A DNA stretch of 64,000 bases, taken from Bradyrhizobium lupini (GTDB lineage Bacteria > Pseudomonadota > Alphaproteobacteria > Rhizobiales > Xanthobacteraceae). Made by a program: the position numbers and the translations under genes. The stretch's first letter is position 1, and each line of letters starts with the position of its first letter. The notes below the pieces were generated by a model. That model did not search any database. It saw nothing but the letters and a program-made list of their open reading frames with translations, and was not told the DNA's origin. The stretch lies in the NCBI RefSeq assembly GCF_040939785.1, contig NZ_CP162553.1:7273001-7337000 (forward strand), read 5' to 3'. Positions 1 through 8,837 of this stretch are shown one piece after another.

Positions 1-16
1 TGACGAGTGGAGAGCG

Positions 17-445
17 TCAGCCCGCCTTCAACGCCGCGATCAGCTTGGTCGCGTTCTCTTCCAGCACCTTGACGTCTTCCTTGCGGCTGGCGGGCGGAAG
101 CATCGCCACGCCGTCGTGGCGCGGCATCACGTGCATGTGGAGATGAAACACCACCTGTCCGCCGGCCGCCTCGTTGAACTGCTGCACGGTGATGCCGTCG
201 GCCTTGAACGCCGTCATCGCTGCGGCAGCGATTTTGTGTGCGCCGCGGGCGACGTGGGCGTAGTCGTCCGGCTTGATGTCGAGGATGTTGCGGGCAGGAG
301 CTTTTGGAATCACCAGCGTGTGGCCCGGTACCCGCGGCATGATGTCGAGAAAGGCGAGCACGTGCTCATCCTCGTAAACCTTGTGGCAGGGGAATTCACC
401 GCGGAGGATCTTCGCGAAGATGTTGTCGGGGTCGTAGGCGGTCAT
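17..445 (-). CDS. HIT family (histidine triad) nucleotide-binding hydrolase
   Basis: The 142-residue protein carries the histidine triad HLHMHV at residues 101-106 (H101, H103, H105), which binds the nucleotide alpha-phosphate in HIT enzymes. The N-terminal half has the usual FAKILRGEFPC and FLDIMPRVPGHTLVIPK segments of the Hint branch. That branch generally hydrolyses AMP-lysine or nucleoside phosphoramidates in the cytoplasm. The reading frame stays open further upstream, but the family N-terminus begins at MTAYDPDNIF, which fixes the ATG at 445. It lies 52 bp downstream of an acyltransferase gene on the same strand and may be co-transcribed. The exact substrate cannot be read from sequence. 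Confidence 0.95.
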   Translation of the reverse strand: MTAYDPDNIFAKILRGEFPCHKVYEDEHVLAFLDIMPRVPGHTLVIPKAPARNILDIKPDDYAHVARGAHKIAAAAMTAFKADGITVQQFNEAAGGQVVFHLHMHVMPRHDGVAMLPPASRKEDVKVLEENATKLIAALKAG

Positions 446-497
446 GGCGGCGGCTCCCTGGAATTTTGCGCTTACTGTCACCAGCCGCAACGAACCG

Positions 498-1742
498 TCA
501 AGGCGCCTCGTCGGCGCCTTTGCGGAACGGGCCGAGCTCGGCCAGCTCCCGTCCGGCTTCCGCAACATAGGCGCGCTCGCGCTTGAGGTAATCGTCGATG
601 GCGCGGCGCAAGCCCGGATCAGCGATGAAGTGAGCGGAGTGGGTGGTCCGCGGCAGGTAGCCGCGTGCGATCTTGTGCTCGCCCTGCGCGCCGGCTTCGA
701 CATTCGCCAAACCGCGTTTGATGGCGAAGTCGATCGCCTGGTAATAGCAGACCTCGAAATGCAGGAAGGGATGATGCTCGACCGCACCCCAGTTGCGGCC
801 GAACAGCGTGTCCGAGCCGATGAAGTTGATCGCGCCCGCGATCCAGCGATCGTTGCGGCATGCCATGACCAGCAGCACGTCCTGGCTCATGGTTTCGCCG
901 ATCAGCGAGAAGAATTCCCGCGTCAGATAAGGGCGGCCCCATTTGCGCGAGCCGGTCTCCATGTAGAACATGAAAAACGCATCCCAGGCATCCTCGGTGA
1001 TCTCCTTGCCCGTGAGGCAGTGGATGGTGACCCCGGCAGCCAGCGCATCGCGCCGTTCGCGCTTGATCGATTTGCGGTGGCGGGAGTTCAGCGTCGCCAG
1101 GAAATCGTCGAAACTCGCAAAGCCTTCGTTGTGCCAATGGAACTGCTGGTCGGTGCGCTGGAGGAAGCCGTGCTCGGCGAGCAGCTTCCACTCCGCCTCG
1201 CGGGCGAAAGTGACGTGCACCGAGGAAGCCTTGCTGACACCGCACAGCGCCACCAACCCGCTCGCCAGCGCTTCCATGATGTGCTCGCGGTCAACGCCGT
1301 CGCGGACCAGCAGCCGCGGTCCCGTCGCCGGCGTGAACGGAACCGAAACCTGCAGCTTCGGATAGTACCGCCCGCCGGCGCGCTCATAGGCATCGGCCCA
1401 GCCGCGGTCGAAGACATATTCGCCTTGCGAGTGCGATTTCAGATAGCAGGGCACGACGCCGGCGACGCGACCGTCGACCTTGGCCACGAGATGCCGCGGT
1501 CCCCAGCCGGTGCGGATCGTGGCCGAACCCGATTTCTCAACGGCCGATAAAAACGCGTGGGAGACGAAGGGGTTATAGCCGGGCTTTGAGAGGCCGAGGG
1601 AATCCCCTGGAAGTCCGGATGAGGTTCCCTTGCCATGCCCATTACAAGACTTGCCGCCGGGATTGGCGCAGGCGTCCCAGTCGTCCGGCGATACTTCGCC
1701 AATGGAAGGTACGGCCTCAAGGGTGATTTCGGATGGTGCCAT
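498..1742 (-). CDS. GNAT/FemAB-like N-acyltransferase (DUF482, COG3146)
   Basis: The 414-residue protein belongs to the DUF482 'peptidogalycan biosynthesis' family, recognised from NPFVSHAFLSAVEKSGSA near residue 55, the HWHNEGFASFDDFLATL stretch and the CYYQAIDFAIKRGL C-terminal fold. Members have the double GNAT fold of FemAB-type aminoacyltransferases, but their substrate is unknown. A Gly/Ser-rich insert (about residues 28-50) sits before the conserved start of the domain. ATG 1742 is preferred over an in-frame upstream start at 1778, because the upstream residues are not family-like. It heads a probable transcription unit with the HIT gene. Confidence 0.88.
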   Translation of the reverse strand: MAPSEITLEAVPSIGEVSPDDWDACANPGGKSCNGHGKGTSSGLPGDSLGLSKPGYNPFVSHAFLSAVEKSGSATIRTGWGPRHLVAKVDGRVAGVVPCYLKSHSQGEYVFDRGWADAYERAGGRYYPKLQVSVPFTPATGPRLLVRDGVDREHIMEALASGLVALCGVSKASSVHVTFAREAEWKLLAEHGFLQRTDQQFHWHNEGFASFDDFLATLNSRHRKSIKRERRDALAAGVTIHCLTGKEITEDAWDAFFMFYMETGSRKWGRPYLTREFFSLIGETMSQDVLLVMACRNDRWIAGAINFIGSDTLFGRNWGAVEHHPFLHFEVCYYQAIDFAIKRGLANVEAGAQGEHKIARGYLPRTTHSAHFIADPGLRRAIDDYLKRERAYVAEAGRELAELGPFRKGADEAP

Positions 1743-1796
1743 CGTGCCCAAGATCGTGCATTGCAGCAGCGACTTCAAGAGTGGGAAACATCAAGC

Positions 1797-2543
1797 CTAG
1801 GGTACGAAGCCCTCGAAGATCATCTGATCCGCATATTGCGCGACCCGCGTCCGCTGCTCGGTCGTACGCACGGTCCAGCCCAGTAGAGCGCAGCCGAACA
1901 CATTGCGGGCGATCCAGAGGGCGGGGGCGGGCAGGTCGTCGACCCTAAAGGCGACGAACTGCGGCTGGGTCTGAAAACCATGGCGCAGGTACAGCATGCT
2001 GTCGCGCTGCTGCTGCGTCAGATGAGCCCAGTAGTCGTCCTGATAGCTCCGTTGCGCGACGATGCCGCGGGGGCGGGATGGCAGCAGCTCGCGCAGCGCC
2101 AGCACCTGGTCCGGGTCGAACGACATGCCGACCGCGGGGCCATCATAGGACGCGAGCACTTCGGCCATCCGCTTCACCAGCTTGCGGTCGCGGTCAAAAC
2201 GGCTCTTAACCTCGATCACCAGCGGCACGCGGCCGCCAACAAGGGCGCAGAGGTCGCTGAGCGACATCATCCGCTCGGCCGTGTCCTTGAACGTGAGCGC
2301 CTTCAGTTCAGTGGCGGTTTTCTCGACCAGCGGGCCGGTGGCCTCGGTCAGGCGGCCGAGCGCATGGTCGTGATGCACCATGGCCTCGCCGTCGGCGGAG
2401 AGCTGGATGTCGACCTCGATGGAGAAATTGCCCGCAATTGCAGCCTGCACCGCGCCCGGCATGTTCTCGACGATGCCGCGGGAAATGTCGTGCAGGCCGC
2501 GATGGGCGACCGGGCGGGCTGTCAGCCAATCAGGAGCGCGCAT
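1797..2543 (-). CDS. Glycerophosphodiester phosphodiesterase
   Basis: The 248-residue GDPD-family protein hydrolyses glycerophosphodiesters to glycerol-3-phosphate and an alcohol. The catalytic pattern is complete: H14-R15 in AHRGLHD, the metal-binding E43 and D45 in IEVDIQLS, and H58 in MVHHDH. No signal peptide is present, so it is cytoplasmic like UgpQ rather than periplasmic like GlpQ. Its start lies 5 bp from the stop of a RidA gene upstream on the same strand, so the two are probably one operon. The ugpQ name would fit by function, but no ugp transporter is nearby. Confidence 0.92.
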   Translation of the reverse strand: MRAPDWLTARPVAHRGLHDISRGIVENMPGAVQAAIAGNFSIEVDIQLSADGEAMVHHDHALGRLTEATGPLVEKTATELKALTFKDTAERMMSLSDLCALVGGRVPLVIEVKSRFDRDRKLVKRMAEVLASYDGPAVGMSFDPDQVLALRELLPSRPRGIVAQRSYQDDYWAHLTQQQRDSMLYLRHGFQTQPQFVAFRVDDLPAPALWIARNVFGCALLGWTVRTTEQRTRVAQYADQMIFEGFVP

Positions 2544-2548
2544 TCGCC

Positions 2549-3016
2549 TCAGGCGACCTCAAACACGCCTTCGACCTCGACCGCCGCATCCGCGGGCAGG
2601 GAGGCGACGCCGACAGTGGTGCGGGCATGACGGCCCTTGTCACCGAAGGCGGCGACCATCAGGTCGGAGGCGCCGTTGAGGACCTTCGGCCCGTCCAGGA
2701 AGTCCGGCGCCGAGTTGATGAAGCCGCCGAGGCGCACCACGCGCACGACCTTGTCGAGGTCGCCCAGCGCCGCCTTGACCTGGGCCAGCAGATTGACGGC
2801 GCAGCCGCGGGCGGCCGCGGCGCCGTCTTCGATGGTCACGCCGGCGCCGAGCTTGCCCTTGGCGATCAGCTTGCCGGCGGGATCGAAGCAAACCTGGCCG
2901 GAGACGAACAGCAGATTACCGGTGCGCACGAACGGCACGTAGTTTGCCACGGGGGTGGGGGCCTCGTGCAGCTTGATGCCCTGTTCCGCCAGCTTCTGCT
3001 CGACCGTGCCCGCCAT
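2549..3016 (-). CDS. RidA/YjgF-family protein
   Basis: The 155-residue Rid protein is recognised from ANYVPFVRTGNLLFVSGQ near residue 25 and the C-terminal ARTTVGVASLPADAAVEVEGV block. RidA proteins deaminate reactive enamine/imine intermediates made by PLP enzymes. The conserved arginine of the C-terminal block is retained (HARTTVGV), so an active deaminase is plausible. ATG 3016 matches the family N-terminus; the frame remains open upstream to 3112 but without family similarity. It is tightly linked to the downstream GDPD gene. A second, divergent Rid paralogue lies 1.1 kb away at 4162. Confidence 0.9.
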   Translation of the reverse strand: MAGTVEQKLAEQGIKLHEAPTPVANYVPFVRTGNLLFVSGQVCFDPAGKLIAKGKLGAGVTIEDGAAAARGCAVNLLAQVKAALGDLDKVVRVVRLGGFINSAPDFLDGPKVLNGASDLMVAAFGDKGRHARTTVGVASLPADAAVEVEGVFEVA

Positions 3017-3250
3017 GTCCGACCTCGTTGTCCAAAAATCCATCCGCCCCGGCGCATCCCTTGCAGGCCGGGCGGGCCCTGTTTCGCCCATCGTGCCGCC
3101 ACATGCAAGCAACCGTCGGGGGTGGCATTTTGTTGAGGCAGGGCAGGAGGTTCAACGCAAAGGCCGCAACTTTACGTGAAACGGCCTCAGTTGCGACGCA
3201 ATGGAACGGTCATTAAAATGTCGAATCTGCGCTTTCCTCAGGAACCAGAC

Positions 3251-4096
3251 ATGCTGCACCTTTTCCGGACTTCGCTCGGTGTGACGGCGCTCGCGGCGGC
3301 CGCTCTCGGCCCCGGAGGCGGGGCGTTGGCCGCGAACGGTCCGTTTCTCGCGCATCAGGCGCTCTATGATCTGAGCCTGGTGAAATCGCGCTCGAATTCG
3401 ATCAACAGCGCGCGCGGCCGCATCCTCTACAATTTCACCGGAAGTTCGTGCGAGGGCTACACCTCCGAATTCCGCCAGGTTTCCGAGCTCGACAGCGGCG
3501 AGGGCAAGGTCACGCTCAGCGACCTCCGCTCCAATTCCTGGGAGGACGCCGGCGGCAAAAGCTACCGCTTCAAGATCGAGACGCGGATGAACGAGGCGGA
3601 TGCCGGCCGGGTCGACGGCTCGGCTGAGCGCGACGGCGACCACATCAACGTCAAGCTGAAGCTGCCGGCCCCGAAGAGCTTTACGCTCGACGGCAAGATC
3701 GTATTCCCGACCGAACAGATCCAGCGCATCATTGCCGCCGCCAACGACGGCAAGTCGCTGCTCGAACTCTCCGTCTATGACGGCTCCGACGATGGCCAAA
3801 AGGTCTACAACACGCTGACCGTGATCGGCCAGCCGATCCCCGCCGAACGCGAAGGCTCGCCCGATCCCTCGACGTCCGACGAGCACATGAAGTCCCTCAA
3901 GCGCTGGCCCGTCACCGTCAGCTATTTCGATCGTGAGGCCCAGCAGAAGGAAGGCGAGCAGACGCCGGTCTATGCGATGGCGTTCGAGCTCTACGAGAAC
4001 GGCGTCTCGCGCCAGCTTGTGCTCGATTACAACGATTTTGTGATTTCGGGCGCGATGGGCAAGTTCGACGCGAAGGACAGCAAGCCCTGCAATTGA
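3251..4096 (+). CDS. eipB: Cell-envelope integrity protein EipB (DUF1849)
   Basis: The 281-residue periplasmic protein begins with a Sec signal (hydrophobic TALAAAALGPGGGALA, cleavage after about residue 28). Brucella EipB forms a beta-spiral closed by one disulfide that supports envelope stability. The two cysteines are present here at C67 (GSSCEGYTSEF) and at the penultimate position C280, matching the known spacing closely. ATG 3251 is chosen because it places the signal peptide at the N-terminus; the open frame extends to 3176. The gene stands alone on the + strand, followed 65 bp later by a Rid gene. Family membership is clear; the exact role is inferred from Brucella. Confidence 0.9.
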   Translation: MLHLFRTSLGVTALAAAALGPGGGALAANGPFLAHQALYDLSLVKSRSNSINSARGRILYNFTGSSCEGYTSEFRQVSELDSGEGKVTLSDLRSNSWEDAGGKSYRFKIETRMNEADAGRVDGSAERDGDHINVKLKLPAPKSFTLDGKIVFPTEQIQRIIAAANDGKSLLELSVYDGSDDGQKVYNTLTVIGQPIPAEREGSPDPSTSDEHMKSLKRWPVTVSYFDREAQQKEGEQTPVYAMAFELYENGVSRQLVLDYNDFVISGAMGKFDAKDSKPCN

Positions 4097-4161
4097 GGGC
4101 TGGCCTGCAACGCGGTCTCTGGCTACGCTCCTCCCAACCACAAACATCCGGGAGGCTCGTT

Positions 4162-4563
4162 ATGCCCAAGCTCGATCATCTCCGTCCCAGCGGCCTGCAT
4201 CACAATCCCGCCTATTCGCATGTTGTCACCGCCACGGGGGCGCGGACGATCTACATCTCCGGCCAGGTGTCGGTGGACGAGGAGGGGCGGATTGTCGGCG
4301 AGGGCGATCTCGCGGCGCAGACCACGCAGGTGATGCAGAATCTCGGGCATGCGCTGAAGGCGGCCGGCGCGAGCTACGCCAACATCGTGAAGATCACGAC
4401 CTTCGTCGTGAACTACAAGCCGGAGCTGCGCCCGATCATCGGCAAGGCCCGCTCGGCCTTCTTCGAAGGTATGGAGCCGCCGGCGAGCACGCTGGTCGGC
4501 GTCTCGGCGCTCGCCGCGCCGGAATGGATGATCGAGATCGAAGCGGTGGCTGTCGCGGATTGA
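4162..4563 (+). CDS. RidA-like protein (non-archetypal Rid subfamily)
   Basis: The 133-residue Rid-fold protein shows RTIYISGQVSVDEEG and MEPPASTLVGVSALAAPEWMIEIEA. The position that is arginine in archetypal RidA, just before the VGV/ARLP strand, is occupied by small residues here (PPASTLVGV). The canonical 2-aminoacrylate deaminase activity is therefore doubtful, and it may belong to a Rid1-7 subgroup with another role. A good ribosome site (GGGAGG, 8 bp upstream) fixes the ATG at 4162. The gene follows eipB on the same strand and converges on the ACT-domain gene at 4573. Confidence 0.88.
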   Translation: MPKLDHLRPSGLHHNPAYSHVVTATGARTIYISGQVSVDEEGRIVGEGDLAAQTTQVMQNLGHALKAAGASYANIVKITTFVVNYKPELRPIIGKARSAFFEGMEPPASTLVGVSALAAPEWMIEIEAVAVAD

Positions 4564-4572
4564 GATCTTTCG

Positions 4573-4980
4573 CTACAAGTGTGTTGCGTTGGACATCTCT
4601 CGCAGAAGAACCATCGCGTCGTCGGCCCTGTCTGCCGGCACAAACAAATGATCGTGGTGAAACGCCGACACGGCGTTCACGCTGATGCCGGCTGCGGCGA
4701 GACGTGCCGTGATCGCCGCCAGGAAGCCGACCGCATCGAGTGCGGAGTGAACCGTCAGGGTGATCAGGCACGATGCAAATGCGTGGCGTAGTCCTGCCGC
4801 TTCGGCCTCTTCGCGCAGGAGCACCAGCGTCGTTCCTTCCTGCTCGCAAAACGTCAGCAGTGGACTGAGCGCTGCGGGAACTGGCTCGTTCGTCGGGATC
4901 GTGCAGAACACGAAGATGCCCGGCCGCATCTCCGGCTTCATGTGTCTCAGCAGTGCGTGGAGGTCGCGTTCGCCTGTCAT
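4573..4980 (-). CDS. ACT domain-containing protein (COG3602 type)
   Basis: The 135-residue protein of the small tandem-ACT family starts TGERDLHALLRHMKPEM and contains a C-terminal ACT repeat (ITLTVHSALDAVGFLAAITARLAAAGISVNAVSAF). ACT domains usually bind amino acids or small ligands; no catalytic domain is attached. The ATG at 4980 overlaps the dinB stop codon (TGATG), indicating translational coupling as the last gene of a DUF3572-dinB-ACT operon. A GTG one codon upstream is an alternative start. The ligand is unknown. Confidence 0.85.
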   Translation of the reverse strand: MTGERDLHALLRHMKPEMRPGIFVFCTIPTNEPVPAALSPLLTFCEQEGTTLVLLREEAEAAGLRHAFASCLITLTVHSALDAVGFLAAITARLAAAGISVNAVSAFHHDHLFVPADRADDAMVLLREMSNATHL

Positions 4981-6268
4981 CACTCCTGCGCCTTTTCCGG
5001 CCCCTCATACGCGATGCCGCGGATTACTGCGGCGCTGCCGAATTTCTTGCGCAAGCTGTCCACCGCGCGCTCGGCATGGGCGGCGCGGCGGTCGAGCATG
5101 TCGGTGTCGTCGGCGACTGAACCCTCGCGCAGGGCGCTGACGCCGGCGCCCATCAGGCGGAAGGCGGTGCCGTCGATCTCTTTCGCCAGCATCTCGCGGC
5201 AGATCGAGAAGATCTTCGCGGCAAGCTGCGTCGGGGCCGTGATCGACTGCGAGCGGGTGCGCTGGCGGAAATCGGCGGTCTTCAGCTTCAACGTGACGGT
5301 CAGGCCGGCGAGCTCGCTGCTCTTAAGGCGAGACGACGTCTTTTCGCACAGCCGCCACAAAATCTTCTCCAGCGTCGCGAAGTCCCGGATGTCGGTCTCG
5401 AACGTCGTCTCGCTCGAAATCGTCTTGGCGCCCCGATCGGGCTCGACGCGGCGGTCGTCGATGCCGCGCGCGAGTCGCCACAGCCTGCGGCCGTCACTCG
5501 GAAACTGCCGCATCACCTCGATCTCGTCGGCCTTCTGCAGGTCCGCGATGATGCGGAAGCCGCGTTGCACCAGACGCTCCTGCGTCGCGGGTCCAACGCC
5601 GAAAATGAAACCGACCGGCTTCTCCGCCAGCATCAGGCGCGCTTCCTCCTGGTCGAGCGCAGCAAACCCGCGCGGCTTGTCCAGGTCGGAGGCGATCTTC
5701 GCCAGGAACTTGTTGCAGGAGAGGCCGACCGAGACGCTGATGCCGATGTCGCGCTCGATGTTGCGTGCGAACCGCGCCAGCACCTTGGCCGGGATCATGC
5801 CGTGCACCCGCTCGGTGCCGGAGAGATCGAGGAACGCCTCGTCGATCGAAAGCGGCTCGACCAGCGGCGTCAGCGCTTGCATGGCCTGGCGCACCTCGCG
5901 CCCGACCCGGACATATTTCGCCATGTTCGGCGGGATCACGGCTGCATGCGGGCAGGCTTCCAACGCCTTGTACATCGGCATGGCCGACCGCACGCCGTAG
6001 GTGCGGGCGATGTAGCAGGCGGCCGACACCACGCCGTGCTTGCCCCCGCCGATGATCACGGGCTTGTCGGCGATGTCGGGATTGTCGCGCTTCTCGACGG
6101 TCGCGTAGAAGGCGTCGCAGTCGATATGGGCGATGGTCAGGCTTGCGAGCGCGCGGTGGCGGGCGAGGCGGGGGAACCGCAGGCGGAACAGCGCCGCACG
6201 CCCATATCCAGATCGGCCGAACAATCCCGGCAGAAGCAGCGGGGCCCGGCCGTCTCCAAGGAGGTCAC
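4980..6268 (-). CDS. dinB: DNA polymerase IV (DinB) with zinc-ribbon N-terminus; single-base frameshift
   Basis: This is the Y-family translesion polymerase. The body is intact: HIDCDAFYATVEKRDNP (catalytic Asp), the IGGGKHGVVSAACY fingers, SIDEAFLDLSGT (second Asp and Glu), a helix-hairpin-helix and the little-finger domain. Upstream, in another frame, a GTG at 6268 begins a peptide with FCRDC and CSACGSP, the cysteine pairs that precede the polymerase in many alphaproteobacterial DinBs. The two frames join if the five-G run at 6170-6174 is read as six, giving 1290 nt (429 residues). The GTG overlaps the stop of the upstream DUF3572 gene by four bases (GTGA), supporting this start. This is either a real frameshift or, more likely, a homopolymer sequencing error. 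Confidence 0.88.
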
Positions 6269-6576
6269 GGCACGTCGCGCTCCCAATTGGGGTCGCCGAG
6301 CGCGTCGCCGAGAACCTGCCGCGCTGCGGCAACGTTGGTCGGATGCAGTTCCGCCGTGCTGGCAAAAGCCTTCACGGTGGCGTCGTCGCGCATCACGAAA
6401 TCGAGCACGCTCAGCAGGAAATTGGGGTCCGAGGCGGCATTGCGCAGCATCTCCGGGCCGACCCCTGTCTCGGCCAGGAACAGGCCCAGCCGCTCGGGTT
6501 CGCCCGCAACGAAAGACAGCGCCTGAAGCGCAACGATTTCAGCGACTTCGCGCGGGTTGTGAACAGGCTTTTTCAC
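6265..6576 (-). CDS. DUF3572 family protein
   Basis: The 103-residue protein of the alphaproteobacterial DUF3572 family begins KKPVHNPREVAEIVALQALSF and ends in LGDALGDPNWERDV. It is predicted soluble and all-helical, with no known activity. The start is taken as GTG 6576, which gives the usual family length; the frame stays open to 6744 without similarity. Its stop overlaps the dinB GTG start by four bases, so it is the first gene of a coupled operon with dinB and an ACT-domain gene. It reads divergently from divK. Confidence 0.85.
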   Translation of the reverse strand: MKKPVHNPREVAEIVALQALSFVAGEPERLGLFLAETGVGPEMLRNAASDPNFLLSVLDFVMRDDATVKAFASTAELHPTNVAAARQVLGDALGDPNWERDVP

Positions 6577-6842
6577 GTGGCCGGTTTGCCTTTCCGTTAA
6601 CTTTCGGTGTCTACTTTGGGGCCACCATGCCCGAGTCTCGTTTCCAAGTCTCTTGCCCAGTCTCTTACCCAAGTCTTGCGACCCCCGACAAGCAACTGGA
6701 AACCACATCGCAGAAAGTCGGCCCTCGGGTTTAACGAAACTCAAGCGAATTCGAGGCTAGTTTGAATCCAGTTTTCGAAGCGCCGGCGACCGGCGCCTGA
6801 GGCGTCACATGCATCGGTCTGCGGACCAATCAGGAGGGCGGG

Positions 6843-7208
6843 ATGGCTAAGACCGTCCTGATCGTGGAAGACAACGAGCTCAACATGAAGCTCTTCCGCG
6901 ACCTGTTGGAGGCGCACGGCTACCAGACCACCGGCACCAGCAACGGCTACGAGGCGCTCGACCTCGTTCGCAAGATGCGGCCCGACCTCGTGCTGATGGA
7001 TATCCAATTGCCGCAGGTCTCGGGCCTGGAGGTGACGCGCTGGATCAAGGACGATCCGGAGCTGCGCAGCATTCCCGTCGTCGCCGTCACGGCGTTCGCG
7101 ATGAAGGGCGACGAAGAGCGCATCCGCGAGGGCGGCTGCGAGGCCTATTTGTCCAAGCCGATCTCGGTCGGCAAATTCATTGAGACGGTCCGACGTTTCA
7201 TCGGATAG
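6843..7208 (+). CDS. divK: Single-domain response regulator DivK
   Basis: The 121-residue receiver domain has no output domain. The acidic pair is E9-D10, the phospho-acceptor is D53 in VLMDIQLP, the switch threonine is in VVAVTAFA, and the lysine is in LSKPIS. In Caulobacter and rhizobia DivK relays PleC/DivJ signals to DivL-CckA and so to CtrA, and it also stimulates PleD. The ribosome site AGGAGGG precedes ATG 6843. A diguanylate cyclase gene begins 14 bp downstream, the conserved divK-pleD pair, so both are almost certainly co-transcribed. Confidence 0.95.
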   Translation: MAKTVLIVEDNELNMKLFRDLLEAHGYQTTGTSNGYEALDLVRKMRPDLVLMDIQLPQVSGLEVTRWIKDDPELRSIPVVAVTAFAMKGDEERIREGGCEAYLSKPISVGKFIETVRRFIG

Positions 7209-7222
7209 GAAGTGAGTTCACA

Positions 7223-8596
7223 GTGTCCGCGCGTATTCTCGTCGTCGATGACGTCCCCGCCAACGTCAAGCTGCTCGAAGCCCGCCTGTCCGCCGAATAT
7301 TTCGACGTGATGACCGCCGCGAACGGCACCGAGGCGCTGGCGATCTGCGCCCGCGCCGAATGCGACATCATCCTGCTCGACGTCATGATGCCGGACATGG
7401 ACGGTTTCGAGGTCTGTCGCCGGCTCAAGACCGATCCGGCCACGCATCACATTCCCGTCGTGATGGTCACCGCGCTCGACAGCCCGTCCGACCGCAACCG
7501 CGGGCTGGAAGCCGGCGCCGACGATTTCCTGACAAAACCCGTCTCCGATGTCGTGCTGATCGCGCGCGTGCGCTCGCTGACCCGGCTGAAGATGATGACG
7601 GACGAGCTGCGCATGCGCGCCATCACCTCGCTCGAGATCGGCATGCAGGCGCCCGAGCGCAGTGCGATCTCCGACACCGGCAAGGGCGGCCGTATCCTGC
7701 TGGTCGACGACCGACAGTCCTCCTATGAACGGCTGGCGACGATCCTTGCCGCCGAGCACACCATCGACGTCGAGCCGAACCCGACGGAGGCGCTGTTCCA
7801 CGCCGCCGAGGGCAATTACGATCTGCTGATCGTCTCGCTCGACCTCAACAATTTCGACGGCCTGCGGCTGTGCAGCCAGGCGCGCTCGCTGGAGCGCACG
7901 CGGCATGTGCCGATCCTGGCGATCGCCGACCCCGAGAACGCGACGCGGTTGCTGCGCGGGCTCGAGATCGGCGTCAACGACTATCTGCTGCGTCCCATCG
8001 ACAAGATCGAGCTGCTGGCGCGTGCCCGCACCCAGATCCGCCGTCGCCGCTACACCGACCATTTGCGCGACAACGTGCAGAATTCGATCGAGATGGCGAT
8101 CACCGACGCGCTCACGGGGCTGCACAATCGCCGCTACATGGAGAGCCATCTCGCGACGCTGGCCGAGCAGGCCGCGACCCGCGGCAAGCCGCTGGCGCTG
8201 ATGATCCTGGACATCGACTACTTCAAGTCGATCAACGACAATTACGGCCACGACGCCGGCGACGACGTGCTGCGCGAATTCGCCGTGCGGGTGCGCAAGT
8301 CGATCCGCGGCATCGACCTTGCCTGTCGCTACGGCGGCGAGGAATTCGTCATCGTGATGCCGGAGACCGATCTCCACGTCGCGGGCATGGTCGCCGAGCG
8401 CCTGCGCCGCTCGATCGCCGGCGAGCCCTTTGCGATCCACAAGGGCACCAAGCGCATCGAGGTCACGATCTCGATCGGCCTGACCACGCTGGAGCAGAAG
8501 GGCGAGGCGGTTGGCGACGTGCTCAAGCGCGCCGATACCGCCCTGTACCGCGCCAAGCACGACGGCCGCAATCGCGTGGTGTCGCACGCGGCGTGA
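7223..8596 (+). CDS. pleD: Response regulator diguanylate cyclase PleD
   Basis: The 457-residue protein has two receiver domains and a GGDEF domain. REC1 (1-125) has D9-D10 and phospho-acceptor D53. REC2 (157-275) is degenerate: the residue aligned with D53 is S205, as expected for the adaptor REC of PleD. The GGDEF domain (about 290-457) has an active-site GGEEF at 371-375 and an inhibitory I-site RGID at 362-365, so it should make c-di-GMP from two GTP and be product-inhibited. The start is GTG 7223. It controls pole development and the motile-to-sessile switch in relatives. It is paired with divK. Confidence 0.96.
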   Translation: MSARILVVDDVPANVKLLEARLSAEYFDVMTAANGTEALAICARAECDIILLDVMMPDMDGFEVCRRLKTDPATHHIPVVMVTALDSPSDRNRGLEAGADDFLTKPVSDVVLIARVRSLTRLKMMTDELRMRAITSLEIGMQAPERSAISDTGKGGRILLVDDRQSSYERLATILAAEHTIDVEPNPTEALFHAAEGNYDLLIVSLDLNNFDGLRLCSQARSLERTRHVPILAIADPENATRLLRGLEIGVNDYLLRPIDKIELLARARTQIRRRRYTDHLRDNVQNSIEMAITDALTGLHNRRYMESHLATLAEQAATRGKPLALMILDIDYFKSINDNYGHDAGDDVLREFAVRVRKSIRGIDLACRYGGEEFVIVMPETDLHVAGMVAERLRRSIAGEPFAIHKGTKRIEVTISIGLTTLEQKGEAVGDVLKRADTALYRAKHDGRNRVVSHAA

Positions 8597-8837
8597 GGCC
8601 GCTGGCACACGCCCGCGTAAAAAAACGCGAAAACAACCCCATGCACAGTAGCCGACACTAGTCGGATCAATGGCTTACGTCGGCTGCAAAACGGCTGATG
8701 CGCACAGCATTGCCGTTTGACTCGTCGGGCAAAACAGGAGCATCCTGCTAGCATCCAACATCCACAAACTCTGCTGTCATCCCGCTAGCGAGGAATCCGG
8801 CACGCCACGGCGAACAAGCGGGCGTCCACCCTTCAGG

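Noticed and set aside
205..445. Longer start for the HIT protein (frame open to 787)
   Set aside because: The added residues are Ser/Arg/Ala-rich antisense of the acyltransferase gene; family proteins begin at 445.
3152..4147. 331-codon frame antisense to eipB
   Set aside because: eipB on the + strand has a signal peptide and the diagnostic cysteines; the reverse frame has none.
7145..8608. 487-codon frame antisense to pleD
   Set aside because: Shadow of pleD in high-GC DNA; the composition (Arg, Asp, Val, Ala, His) is typical of antisense frames.
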